Shown: positions 9,895 through 21,022 of the stretch, piece after piece
Numbering within the stretch: the first letter of the stretch is position 1
Layout: every line of letters starts with the position of its first letter
Source of the DNA: Allolobophora icterica
Lineage: Eukaryota > Annelida > Clitellata > Crassiclitellata > Lumbricidae
DNA length: 64,000 bases
Direction: 5' to 3'
Assembly (NCBI GenBank): GCA_963556255.1
Contig: OY744609.1
Span: forward strand, 23,670,311-23,734,310
The notes under the pieces: generated by a model
The model's database searches: none
The model's input: the letters and a program-made list of their open reading frames with translations, nothing else
What the model was told of the DNA's origin: nothing
Position numbers and translations under genes: made by a program

Positions 9895-10590
9895 CAGACA
9901 TGCATTCACAGACAGACAGACAAACAGACAGACACACAGACAGACACACAGACAGACACACAGACAGACAGAGTTCAACGAATGAATGTATCAAGATTAT
10001 TTGCTATAGCGCAGCGAGTAAGTGAATGATTGAATGAATGATTGAATGAATGAATGATCGAAAGAGCGAGACCAAGGCGAAAGAACAAACGAATGTATAA
10101 ATGATTGATGGATTTTCTCAGCGACTTCTTTGATTATTCCTATAATTTTGACGTCTTGATAAATGCCCGTATGAAGATATAACAGATGAGCGACATCAAT
10201 AATCTCCTAATTCGCACCTTTGTTCTATTCTGCCTTATGTCTGCGCTGAGTCTTATTGCACTCCATGCAAGGCGCTGAGCAATACATTCTGATCAACTGA
10301 ACCCAAACTATTCGATCATCTCTCTCTGTCCGGTTGTTCATTCGACCTTTAAGCCAATTAATTCGTCGCTCCAATCGACCCAGTGCACTTCAAGACCAAG
10401 GCTTAAAGACCACACAAAGGCATCACCCACACTCACACACGCACGCACCCAACGCACTAGAGGAGAAAATAGGGGAAAAGAAAAAGAAATAGTCGAAAGA
10501 ACGAGAGACAAGTAGAAGTGGAGAATACCAGTAAGAGAGATACATGTATATGCCGTTAGGCAAGGGAGCTGGCGCAGAGAAAGAGAAATA
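9895..10590. other. intronic sequence with small GACA and GAAT tracts
   Basis: CAGACAGACA repeats at 9903-9970 and GAATGAATG repeats at 10020-10060. The rest up to 10590 shows no gene, repeat family or motif I can name. Confidence 0.5.
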
Positions 10591-10700
10591 CATACATACA
10601 TACATACATACATACATACATACATACATACATACATACATGCATGCATGCATGCATGCATGCATGCATACATACATACATACATACATACATACATACA

Positions 10701-10732
<32 letters not shown>

Positions 10733-10837
10733 ATACATGCATACATACATGCATACATACATACATACATACATACATACATACATGCATACATACATAC
10801 ATACATACATACATACATACATACATACATACATACA

Positions 10838-10869
<32 letters not shown>

Positions 10870-10974
10870 ATACATGCATACATACATGCATGCATACATA
10901 CATACATACATACATACATACATACATACATACATACATACATACATACATACATACATACATACATACATACA

Positions 10975-11006
<32 letters not shown>

Positions 11007-11133
11007 ATACATGCATACATACATGCATACATACATACATACATACATACATACATACATGCATACATACATACATACATACATACATACATGCAGACAG
11101 ACAGACAGACAGACAGACAGACAGCAGACAGAC
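10591..11133. repeat. (CATA)n array with 137-bp higher-order unit, then (GACA)n
   Basis: Over 500 bp of CATA with scattered CATG. TAATACATGCATACATACAT begins at 10731, 10868 and 11005, exactly 137 bp apart each time, so whole segments of the array were duplicated. It ends in a GACA run (11095-11133). Intronic. The reading frames it creates are artefacts. Confidence 0.97.
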
Positions 11134-11703
11134 AAAGGCTTGGAGAGACGTTTGGAGATAGAGATACAGTTTGGCAATAACAGACAAAGAGTCAGGAACA
11201 ATTTTCAATTCTACCATCGATGCAGAGTGATGCCAAAGGAGAGAAAGAGAAACCGAGAGAGACATTTACACGGACACCGACAACGAGGAGCAGAAAACAA
11301 CGAAATCAGTTCTTTTACTAGAAGCGCGTAATTGTATGACAGTTCAAAATAGACAGACAACCAGACAGACAAAAAAGAGACAGACAAACAAACTTAGAGA
11401 CAGACACACAGACAGACACGCAGACAGACAGATACACAGACTTGTACAGCTGGAGAAGACTTTGCAGCATATACAAAGGTTATAATACTGAGGCCCACGA
11501 AATTATGAACACGGTTCCTACTGGGTCTGTTTTTTATCTGCAGAGATCAGAGTCACCAAGACCGGCATGACCTTTTCTGCGTCTATGACGTTGCCAACAG
11601 AGATACAAAGCTAGGCTCAGATTATAGACCTAAATTGATAGGCTATGCACACACATACATACACACACACAAACACACACTGTGACGCACACACATATAT
11701 ATA
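11134..11703. other. intronic sequence, no gene seen
   Basis: Purine-rich at first, a loose GACA stretch at 11350-11440, then ACACACAC and TATATA just before the mariner. Nothing else recognisable. Confidence 0.4.
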
Positions 11704-11705
11704 TA

Positions 11706-12507
11706 CACTGTGCCCCATAAAAAAACACACCAAAAAACTTTGTCATGAAACGCTTGTAAGTCTAATGTTAAATAAGAAAAAGTAATGTTTCATTTAAGAA
11801 GATGTTCGAAGTGATGTCCCTTCGCTTGAACGCAGGCTCTCAGCCTTGGCCGCCACTGTTCAATAGCTTTGTCAATGACACTCTGCTTCAACTGTGCCCA
11901 CACAACGATGAGGCGCTCCTTCAACTCGTCGATGTCCCGTATTGCTGTCTGGTAGACGCGTTCCTGTATTAGACCCCAAATTCTGTAGTCAACGGGATTG
12001 AGGTCTGGTGAGTTTGCTGGCCAGAGTTCCGGTCCAATGAAGCTTGGTGTTTCACGTCGCAGCAACGCAATGGTGTCCTTTGCGCGATGTGCTGGGGCGC
12101 TGTCCTGCTGGAGAATAAATAAGTCGCTTGACATCCCTCCGATCGCTGGCAACATCTGCTCCATCAACAGGATATTCCTGTAATATTCGCCGTTGACCTT
12201 CACCCCAGGTTCCACGAAGAACAATTCCGTGCACCCGAGCTTCGAGACGGCGACGGAGACCATCAGTGTGCTGAAAACCATTTTAACTCTAAGTTACTAA
12301 TCTCTGTTTATATGTTTCCAAACACGCCTAGTCGCCTAGTCTGCGTCACTGCCTCTAACAGCAACCACTTCTGTGAGTAAGTACAATGTGAAATATTTTG
12401 TGGCAAAATTATTTTAGAAACAACGTACAAACTTTTATTACAATTGGCTTAGTTTTATAGAAGATTTTTGAAAAGTTTTTTGGTGTGTTTTTTTATGGGG
12501 CACAGTG
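11706..12507 (-). mobile_element. internally deleted mariner-type element, 802 bp
   Basis: Terminal inverted repeats of 35 bp are exact (11706-11740 against 12473-12507) and start CACTGTGCCCCAT. TA dinucleotides flank both ends (11704-11705, 12508-12509), the target duplication of the Tc1/mariner superfamily. The element keeps the C-terminal part of a transposase gene but lost its N-terminal third and part of the 5' region. Full-length relatives such as the 50814-52180 copy are about 1.35 kb. Confidence 0.93.
11790..12281 (-). pseudogene. mariner-type transposase, C-terminal fragment (DD37D signature)
   Basis: The frame of 163 residues is open and keeps FFVEPGVKVNGEYYR, QQDSAPAHRAKD and LWPANSPDLNPVDYRIWG. 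The Asp in QQD and the Asp in NPVDY are separated by 37 residues, the DD37D spacing of the maT-like mariner group. The N-terminal helix-turn-helix DNA-binding region and the first catalytic Asp are absent because of an internal deletion, so the product cannot be an active transposase. It lies in an intron of the receptor gene in the same orientation. Confidence 0.88.
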
Positions 12508-12509
12508 TA

Positions 12510-14639
12510 TATTATATATATAACGGGCAGAGAGGCAAAGGTCAGCTCAGGTAATCATTCATGTTTTACGGGCCTTTGATAGCGTCAGACGAGAGAAAAC
12601 ATCACTGAAGGACATCATGAATTGCCAATTACAGGAGACGCATCCGGAATCGAACCTCTGTGACAGAGACGAAGAGAGGAGCATTGGGGCAATCTAGAGC
12701 GACGTCAAGCGACAGACAACAGCCAAAGTAAATGCCGTTGCCACAAAGGACATAAATTTATATGGCGCCAATTTCTAGGTCCGTGGTCGACGACAAAAGG
12801 CTGTCGGATGGCTAGTCTAACCTCAAGTGCCACATCGTTTTATACATGCAATTCTCACAGTAATGTCTGGAGACAATAGACACTGTTGTGGCTAATACGC
12901 TCTCTGTCTCTGTCTCTGTCTCTCTCACTCACACACACACATACATACATCCACACGCGCACACACTCCAATACGCTCACACTTACACATCACAGAAGCA
13001 CAGTTATTAATAGTCATACGAAGATCTTTTTGCTACGTAAGTAGAAGTGTCCAACCTATATTTCAATCTCACCAAATCTGTTCTCGCCTGGTCTGTTGTC
13101 TATAGTAACGCTCAAGCATAATCTGATGGTCTAGTCCATTAAAGTCTAGTTTTAATCTTAATCTGATAGGTCGATCACAGAGTGCATTTATATATATATA
13201 TTATATATATATATTATATATATATATATTTCCTTGGCTAGTCTGAGAATGCTAATCTATTTTTGACTAACGTCCAGTTTCTAATGCATACCTTACTGCT
13301 GCTAAATACCTATGCTTGCTCTCCTCAGCAACCGGCTGAGGTGCTAAGCTCCTTAAGGCTCACCTCGTTGCTAGTGCACCGAGATGAGTATCCTACCTAC
13401 AGTTCTCTGTCTGTCCAGCGCTATATAAGTATGGGATGATAACTTACTCGCCACGGCTGTTTAGGACTTGTCTATGGATGGGTCAATTCCTGGATTCGGT
13501 AAGCACTGCCTTCGTGTATTCGGTGATTAGACAATATCATTTTCATTCACTCTCATCAGTCATGTTACCATTTCATCAGGTCATCATCGTGTTAGCTATC
13601 ATCATATTCATTGTTTGTTTACTTGTAATAAATATCTTTTCAACTCCTCACGTCTACCATTCTTGTGAGCTAGTTCACCCACATTTTTAGGTAACTTAAT
13701 TTCATAGAAACCTAATTAGTTAATTAAGTTCTGTGAGAGGTCTAATCTAATATGAGTACTCATATAGCGCAACTGTAAAAATACGACGTTCATACCGAAA
13801 TACATTTGGCAACAGGGATTGTGCTCGATGGATACGAAGACCAGACAAATTATGAATGATGCGTTTGGCCACATTAGCTGCCGTTGTTAGATCTATGACC
13901 AATACTTTTGAGCAAGGGAGAGAAAATGGTGTTTCGCTAGTGATATCAGTTTTAGGGAATATCGGAGAAGGAGTATCCAAGTTGGCGGGGAAAACGTAGA
14001 GAACAAAACATTCAAGTGGAAGGGACGCGGTTACCAGGCGGCGCTCTGAAGATGAATGCATCAGTGACGCAGTCTCCGCGGACTCAGTCATAAATAATCG
14101 CAACGTCGACGCAGCTTACAATTAACACGCAACGCAACATGTTATTTGTATAGATAATAATTATAATTATGACAGAGATATTAGTACTCCTCAATGATAC
14201 GCTCTTACATACAGTCTTACACACATGTTAACGTGTGTATTTATATATGAGCGTATTTGCGCATATGCAGTATTTTTTATTATCATCATCGTCGTCGTCG
14301 TCAGCAACATCGTCGTCGTCAGCATCATCATCATCATCATTATGCATGTTTGTTGCAATGGTCCAAAGTTTCGACTTTTGAAATTTCAACCTGCCACCAG
14401 CCCAACTGATTTTTCTGTAGCAGAAATAATTCCTGTCAAAAATCACCGTTTGATCAGCATTTAACGTATGCTCAATGAGGGTGTTATTTTCACGTAGAGG
14501 TGTTTTCTATTCTCAATACAGATTACATGACGTTAATCGAATTAATGTAAAATGTGACGTGTCATAAACAGTGGGAAAACATGAAACTTTGAACAAATTA
14601 ATGTTACTGAAAAACTGTTCTGTAAAACTAAGCTCATGC
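12510..14639. other. intronic sequence without recognisable gene
   Basis: 12640-12665 contains a box-B-like word on the minus strand (GGTTCGATTCC) without a full tRNA fold. 12900-12985 has CT and ACAC runs, 13187-13230 is (TA)n, and CAGCGCTATATAAG at 13416 is a retroposon-tail motif. 14280-14342 is a TCA/TCG trinucleotide stretch. No supported ORF. Confidence 0.4.
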
Positions 14640-14861
14640 TCATGCAGTACTAAAGTCTTAGCTTGTTGAATTGTCAGTCAGGAGGAGAGTCGCCTTCTTG
14701 CAATCAGGGCAGTGCTTTCTTTGTTCCTTGACTGCATGCAGAGCTCACTAAAACTGTTTTTCTTTGGTAGTGAATTGGTGTTACTCCACGTTCTGCAGTA
14801 TCACTGACAACACCATTGAGCGTTCTGGTGAGGTTCTGAAAAGGCGCTTTACAAATTGCCA

Positions 14862-15343
14862 GGTACATACATACATACATACATACATACATACATACAT
14901 ACATACATACATACATACATGCATGCATGCATGCATGCATGCATACATACATACATACATACATACATACATACATACATACATACATACATACATACAT
15001 ACATACATACATACATACATACATACATACATACATACATACATACATACACACGTACATACATACATACATACATACATACATACATACATACATACAT
15101 ACATACATACATACATACATACATACATACACACGTACATACATACATACATACATACATACATACATACATACACACGTACATACATACATGCATACAT
15201 ACATACATACATACATACATACATACATACATACATACATACATACATACATACACACGTACATACATACATACATACATACATACATACATACATACAT
15301 ACATACATACATACATACACACGTACATACATACATGCATACA
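14862..15343. repeat. (CATA)n array with CACACGT markers
   Basis: About 480 bp of CATA, a CATG block at 14920-14943, and CACACGT variants at 15050, 15130, 15174, 15254 and 15318, spaced 80, 44, 80 and 64 bp. It starts directly after GGCGCTTTACAAATTGCCAG (14843-14862), a retroposon-tail-like word. Confidence 0.96.
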
Positions 15344-16029
15344 CCCAGATCTCTGACATTACCTGCCCGTGTGAAAACAGAATTTGTCGGTCAGGTGTCA
15401 GGGTCAACTCCAAGGAGTAATCTAGAATGAACAGAATCTGGTAGAATTTCTTGTGTTCTCTGCCACAAAATTCCGAAGTCTTTTTAAGAATCTGAGATTG
15501 GTCTGTGTAAATGGAGCCTTGGGAGGCTCCATTTCTCTGGCGTGACTGAGTGCTTCTGTCATTCCTTTTTTCTGATGTATCAACGTCTCTATCAAAGGCA
15601 GCAAATACCACCAGCTCCTCACTGAGATACCAAAGCTCCTCAAATAACATCTTCATTGCACCCCTGACTTCTGCCGATTCATCTGCCACCAGGTTTTTCA
15701 ACAGATGTAAATCACTGGCTGGCGCTGGAAAGCACGGCAGGAACCACTGCTACACGCATGCACCGACACTGAATTACAAAGAAATTCCACAGACCTTACA
15801 TTTCTGGCTTTGTCAGTTTGAAGACAACAGCTCTGAAAAAGATTTTCGATGCATACAGTAGTAGTCTTGCCATGAACCGCGTACGGTGGATGGCACACTG
15901 ATTTCCTAAGGTCAAGCCACGAGGCGGAGCTCCACCTCCTTTAAGAACCGTACACTAAGATCGAGAAGTTCGCGGTAATCGTGACGTTGATGTGCCAGTT
16001 CAAGTGAATTGATCACATAGTGTATCACG

Positions 16030-16172
16030 CATAGACGTAGACTCTTGGGGAGACAGCTGGGGCACGCCCCCACCCCAATAATTGAGATGGACTGCTGTAC
16101 ACACATTGCAAGAAGTGTAGAATCAATAACCAAATCTCCCCCCCCCATATTTTGGACAAGTTTACGCCAGTG
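16030..16172. mobile_element. hAT-type MITE, 143 bp, perfect 8-bp duplication
   Basis: Flanked by GTATCACG at 16022-16029 and 16173-16180. The ends CATAGACGTAGACT and AGTTTACGCCAGTG are imperfect inverted repeats (CAxxGxCGTAxACT). It is inserted in the transposase-like pseudogene, so it is younger than that copy. A G-run and C-run (16048-16075, 16138-16146) lie just inside the ends. Confidence 0.8.
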
Positions 16173-16716
16173 GTATCACGTCAACAAAAACCCTAGAGAG
16201 TGTAGCTGCTATGGCTGAAACTTCAGGTGTTGATCAGTCACCCGAATAGTACGCCAGAATGTCTTGAACCGATTGAACAAAAGATTCACAGGACCAATCG
16301 TTGATCCCATGATGGTGCTGAATGATTCCTCCACAAGAATCTCATGAATTTAACGCTGACACACAAATCAGACAAACTTTCTCTCTAGTGGCTTCAAATA
16401 GACCTACTAGAAGTTGCGTCAAAACCGAGATCTTTGACTCGATCTTTGACACCCCAATCACATACCGCTTTAATCTTTGCACCTGCCATCGCCTGTTGCA
16501 GTTCCAGAAAGCAACTTTGAACACACAGGAGTTGCTCAATGCCTGACCGTGAAACAGTGATTAATAGCTTAGTCGATTGGATCGGACGCACAATCAATAT
16601 ATTTCCTTATAGTAAGTTAAAAGCAAGTTAATAGTCAAAAGCAAGTACAAAAGTAAAGTCAAAAGTAGAAAACAGTGTATGTAAATTTGGACCACCCAAG
16701 TATATGTAGGTATGTA

Positions 16717-16764
16717 CGAATGTGTATGTATGTATGTATGTATGTATGTATGTATGTATGTATG

Positions 16765-16795
<31 letters not shown>

Positions 16796-16897
16796 GTATG
16801 TATGTATGTATGTATGTATGTATGTATGTATGTATGTATGTATGTATGTATGTATGTATGTATGTATGTATGTGTGTATGTATTACGTACGTATGTA
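16717..16897. repeat. (GTAT)n array
   Basis: About 180 bp of GTAT with one GTAA interruption near 16794 and one TGTG near 16872. Intronic. Reading frames in it are artefacts. Confidence 0.96.
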
Positions 16898-17136
16898 TGT
16901 ATGCAACATATCATAATATAAATGTATGTATTTATGTGTATATATCCGAACTTTTATTTAGCGTCTTTTAAGGATCCCTCAGAGGCATCATTATTATCTG
17001 TCAGATGTGGTGACAGTTTCAGATTAAACAAAAGTATTCAGAGAGTGACGAGTAGCTTGCGGTCTATAGTCTCCTTCCAGTGCGGCTAATATTTCCTGTT
17101 TTCTATGGCCTCCTAGCACTTTGCGGTTGGACTCAC

Positions 17137-17246
17137 CCGTTCATCACAGCCAGTTCCGGAAGCCAGACCTGTTCTGATTTGACGATGATGTCAGTGAGGT
17201 TGCCAAACTTATTCGGATTCCAGTGAAGCCTCTCATCACGCCACTC
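17137..17246 (-). CDS. nAChR-like subunit, 110-bp exon (loop A region)
   Basis: The minus strand has acceptor TTTAG (17247-17251), an open stretch of exactly 110 bases and donor GTGAGT (17136-17131). It encodes EWRDERLHWNPNKFGN then LTDIIVKSEQVWLPELAVMN and ends in GG, the first two bases of a Gly codon. A 110-bp exon of phase 0 to 2 is the conserved fourth exon of animal nAChR genes, and WRDERLHW matches the WxDYRLxW pattern. WLPEL corresponds to WxPDI before loop A. Loop A normally reads LYNNAD with Tyr93; here it is VMNGAE, so the Tyr is Met. NLT is a possible glycosylation site. The exon is too short to stand out as an ORF but is strongly supported by both splice sites and its fit with neighbouring exons. 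Confidence 0.93.
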
Positions 17247-17259
17247 CTAAAGACCAAAG

Positions 17260-17848
17260 TAATACAATCTTTTACTAATATTTATTACTTTTTATTTACT
17301 ATTGCCTGTTATTATCTAACATTTATTATTTATTATCTATCATTTATATTTATATTTTTTATATTTTTATTACCTTTTTACCAAGGAAATGATCTTCGTG
17401 TGTGAAAAATTATATTATCATATTGCATGTTTTTATTTAATTTATTCTGTTTTGTCAACGACCGCTTCCAGTTGCTTAGAGTAAAAAAATGGCTTCATAT
17501 AGAAAACGGTTCAGATATGGATAGGCACGAATAGCAAAGCAAAACAAGGTCAGGTCAAATAAATTCAGGTCATGTCAAGGTCAAGTCAGGTAAGTCAGAT
17601 CTGTTGGTTAGGTTTTAAATTAAGTTACGGAAAGATGAGGGTGATCCATAGATTAAGTTTCTGCAAAAGTCATACATTTTGCAATGCTTTATTTACACAG
17701 AAGCGAACAGAACAGGAGCTATCGAAAGCAATAGACGACTCCTTATTGTATTTACTTAATATGGGTCTTCATTTCAATTGGCGCTATATAAATAACGAGA
17801 TGCATTCATTCACGGGTCGAGAAGAATTGCTTTTCAGAAGATGAGTTT
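17260..17848. other. AT-rich intronic sequence
   Basis: TTTATTATTTAT-rich stretch at 17275-17380, then AGGTCAGGTCA-like words near 17548-17590 and GGCGCTATATAAAT at 17780 followed by GCATTCATTC, a retroposon tail. No exon found. Confidence 0.4.
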
Positions 17849-18048
17849 NNNNNNNNNNNNNNNNNNNNNNNNNNNNNNNNNNNNNNNNNNNNNNNNNNNN
17901 NNNNNNNNNNNNNNNNNNNNNNNNNNNNNNNNNNNNNNNNNNNNNNNNNNNNNNNNNNNNNNNNNNNNNNNNNNNNNNNNNNNNNNNNNNNNNNNNNNNN
18001 NNNNNNNNNNNNNNNNNNNNNNNNNNNNNNNNNNNNNNNNNNNNNNNN
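17849..18048. other. assembly gap, 200 N
   Basis: A run of exactly 200 unknown bases, probably a conventional gap length and not a measured size. It lies where the missing 45-bp exon of the receptor gene could be. Confidence 0.99.
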
Positions 18049-19372
18049 GATATGTACAAGTACATACAGACGGTGAGGAAGGCAGTTATAGAGACAGAAT
18101 TCTTCATCTGGTCCGTCGTTATAACTTCGACAAATAGTTCAGACTTAGATAGAAAACGTAGATGAAATAAAAAGAGAAAAGTAGAAGGACTGAAATGAGA
18201 AAGACGGAGATAAAGAGAACCAGAGACAGTGAGCGACCTAGAGAGAGACAGACAGCGACAGAGAGACAGAAACAGAGAAAGAGACAGAGGGAGACCGAAA
18301 ACCAGAGCCAGAGAGCAAGAGACAGAGAGACAAACAGAGAACCAGAGACGGGGAAAGAGAGTGCAGAGAAAAAATACACAGACCGATAAAGACAGAAAGA
18401 GACAGACAGCCAGAGACAGAGATACACTTAGACACAGAGAAACACACACACAGACAAAGACTTATTCCTAGGGGTCTGTGTATGGATTTCTCGTCTCCTT
18501 GATGCCACTGTCGTCAGCTTTCGCCGTTCATTTACACGTCTCATCGCACAGATATCAGATATTCCTGTCATTGGCACGAATCCACACGTAGATCATGGAC
18601 AGTCTCATCTGTACTGTATTCAGTATCAGTGGGATTTATTACCTTCATTGTATCGAATATCAGTGGAAGTTATTATCTGTACTGTATTGAATATCAGTCG
18701 GATTTCTTATCTGTACTGTATCGGATATTAGTCGATTTTTCATCGACAGAAATAATAGAAGTCCTCATGTTTTGAGACGAGGATACCTTTTTCTAGTCCT
18801 AAAGGGCAGACATTGGGACGCGGTAACTGTGTTAGAATATTATGTACCACAATGCAGGAGAGATTGTATTCAAGGTCGAGATAGATCACTGGACAAATGG
18901 AAAGACAAACAGACGAACAGACAGACAAAGGGAAGACGACGAAAGAAGAGAGTCAATGAAAACATCCTATGGCTAATTCATGGGGTCAAATCATTCTTCA
19001 ATGATCATAATTATGTATATTTATATCTAGTTTTGTAAAGATCTTATAAATGTAAATGTTAAGTTAGTAATGTATTCATATGTTTATACATTTAATCGTT
19101 TATTAAACTCACAGCAATTACGAGGCCCGTCGTCGTCAAGACTTGACTTCTTTCCTCCTGTAGCATAAACGAAATGTAATGAATCGATTTATTTAACATT
19201 GACGTGAAATTTACCATCAGTTAATTGATTTTTTTATCTGGTTCTTCGCGAAAGAAGTTGATTGCCAGTTGATCAGTTTGCAATCAGTTCTTCGGGTTTA
19301 ATTTTAATACTAACAACTTGTAACACATAATATAAATGTTAACAAAATCAACTTACATAATAACCGTTGTAC

Positions 19373-19427
<55 letters not shown>

Positions 19428-20524
19428 CCGTAAACAAACACTATTGTGACGTCACTATACTGCCGCCTTGGCGACGGTTGTCTTGACGGTTGTCTTGACG
19501 ACGGCTATAGGCCTATAATATGACGTTATAATAATAATTGTTTTTATATACCGTGATTTTTCACGGGGTAGGACAGCTAGTAATGAAAATAATAGACAAA
19601 GAAAACGTTAATCAATTGAGATTATTATTAATTAGCAACTGGACAACTTCTAAGACGCCCGTGTCTTTTGCATAAAGCTTACACTGATGGCGCTTCAAAT
19701 GAAGCTACAGTCAGTTGCCGAAGTTGAGTGCAGAATTGTGAATTAATTGATGTTTTCAAATAGTTTTCTGAGCCGGTGTATTTTAGTTATATTTAGGCCC
19801 TAATTGTTCTATGCTATGTAATGCGTGTATGATGTCAAATACAACTAAATCGACTTCCTTCCTTACTTAACTAATAACTTATTTACGCTGTGTAAATGGT
19901 CAAAATAGGGTGGTCAACTTTAGTGTAGGCGAGAGGTTGGTTGGCGAAATTTTCTGAGATAGATTTCCAAGCTACTTCCAAGATATCGTGTGGCCAAACC
20001 TCTGATGACCTCTGTTTGGTCAGTCATCTTCTCTGGTCATTTTCTCTTCAGTAACAAGTTCTCTTTGTCTTTCTTTCAACATCTTGGCTTTCCATTACTC
20101 CACCTTTTTCACATTTGTTGTCAGTGTTTTCAACCTTTTTGTAATGACGAAACCTTACAGAAAGCAGTCATTAGCTAATGGAACCCAGCGCGTTTCATCC
20201 GTCCAATTTTTCAAGAAATAAATGTAGTGGTAACTTGTAATATCGAGATAAAGACTGAAAGCTGTGAAGAATTTCGCTCATTGCTCATCTTTCTTAATTC
20301 AGTTTTTTTTATTTTATATTGAACTGCGGCGGAACCCCTGGCCACTGCCCGCGGAACCTAAGGATTCCGAGGAACTCAGTTGAAAGCCACTGTCTTTCGC
20401 TCTCACAGCGTATACAGCCTATATTACCATACACGTTTTTTATCATTAACATTTCTGTGGCAACCCTCACCGAAACCGGTGTGGTAACAAGTCACCGGCT
20501 TCTCTGGTATTGCTTATTGAAACT
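18049..20524. other. intronic sequence with simple repeats, no exon located
   Basis: 18185-18460 is a GA/GACA-rich stretch. 18600-18735 holds about four degenerate copies of a 35-bp unit containing TCTGTACTGTATxGxATATCAGT. 19373-19427 is (GTCT)n. 19540-19580 includes TACCGTGATTTTTCACGG, a 7-bp stem hairpin. 20330-20392 resembles a hAT end in reverse orientation (CAGTGGCTTTCAACTGAGTT read on minus). The expected 45-bp receptor exon was not found by eye. Confidence 0.4.
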
Positions 20525-20529
20525 GTGTT

Positions 20530-21000
20530 TGTGAACTGAGTTTTGTGTACAGTCTGGCAGTGCGAGATATTGGCGTATATATTTAGTGCGCTTACTTTAG
20601 TTTCACGTGTATATGTATATATGATAGATGTATAACGTTTAGTTTTAGTGACACGCGCGGCCGGCCGATATCGGCAGCGGCGCGCTATATGTATATTATT
20701 AGAGTTCGCCTAGGTGCACAGAAGACAGGGAAGGCGCGAAGAATTATGCTGACTAGAGAAGTTTGAATTCGAGTATGTTCGCTGTAGTAGTGTGGCTGAC
20801 TAGTCGAGTTGTAATCGAATTGAGTTCTGTCTGTTTGTTTCTTATTAAACTAAAAGATATTAAAAACTGTGTTGCTGATTAATTCAGGTTATACTTATAC
20901 GTAGAATTAGTGTTCAAAAGGTGAACGTTGAATAGGCGTTAAGTAGAGAGAGAACAAGGATTTAATCAGAAGGATTGTCAACGGAAGGATTGGGTTGACA
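20530..21000 (+). repeat. left LTR, 471 bp
   Basis: Begins TGTGAACTGAGTTTTGTG and ends GGATTGGGTTGACA. It contains a CpG-rich palindromic core at 20652-20686 (GGCCGGCC, GCCGATATCGGC), AT-rich TATA-like words before it (20580-20620) and ATTAAA at 20844-20849 as a possible poly(A) signal. Confidence 0.96.
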
Positions 21001-21004
21001 TTAT

Positions 21005-21022
21005 TGGTGGCAGTGACGGTGT
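21005..21022 (+). promoter_or_regulatory. putative tRNA primer-binding site
   Basis: TGGTGGCAGTGACGGTGT starts four bases after the LTR end CA. TGG pairs with the universal CCA tail, and TGGTGGCAG would pair with a tRNA ending CTGCCACCA, as in leucine tRNA(AAG) types. Only the first nine bases fit that tRNA from memory, so the primer identity is tentative. Confidence 0.6.

Larger units (their letters stand above)
14640..16560 (-). pseudogene. second broken copy of the transposase-like protein of the 1248-3412 element
   Basis: Read on the minus strand with frame changes, blocks appear in the same order as in the 2165-bp element: WGVKDRVKDLGFDATSS (about 16400-16460), GPVNLLFNRFKTFW (about 16250-16295), FMARLLYCIENLF (about 15840-15885), WFLPCFPAPASDLHLLKNL (about 15690-15745), LWYLSEELVVFAAFD (about 15590-15640) and VVSDTAERGV (about 14785-14815). 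LWYLSEELV pairs with LLYLSQELV, and SDTAERGV with NESAERCV. The gene is interrupted by a MITE (16030-16172), by the (CATA)n array (14862-15343) and by frameshifts. No terminal inverted repeats were found here. Confidence 0.7.

Noticed and set aside
10338..11331. Long open frames of repeated Cys-Met-Tyr-Val or Ile-His-Thr-Tyr
   Set aside because: They arise on both strands and in all frames from the (CATA)n array; the same happens at 14704-15701 and 62433-63168.
17784..18449. Open frame running through the run of N
   Set aside because: It is an artefact of translating unknown bases and CT-rich sequence.
18541..18600. Candidate for the missing receptor exon on the minus strand (VWIR-like word)
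   Set aside because: No suitable donor, wrong length and poor match to the expected TTNxW pattern.
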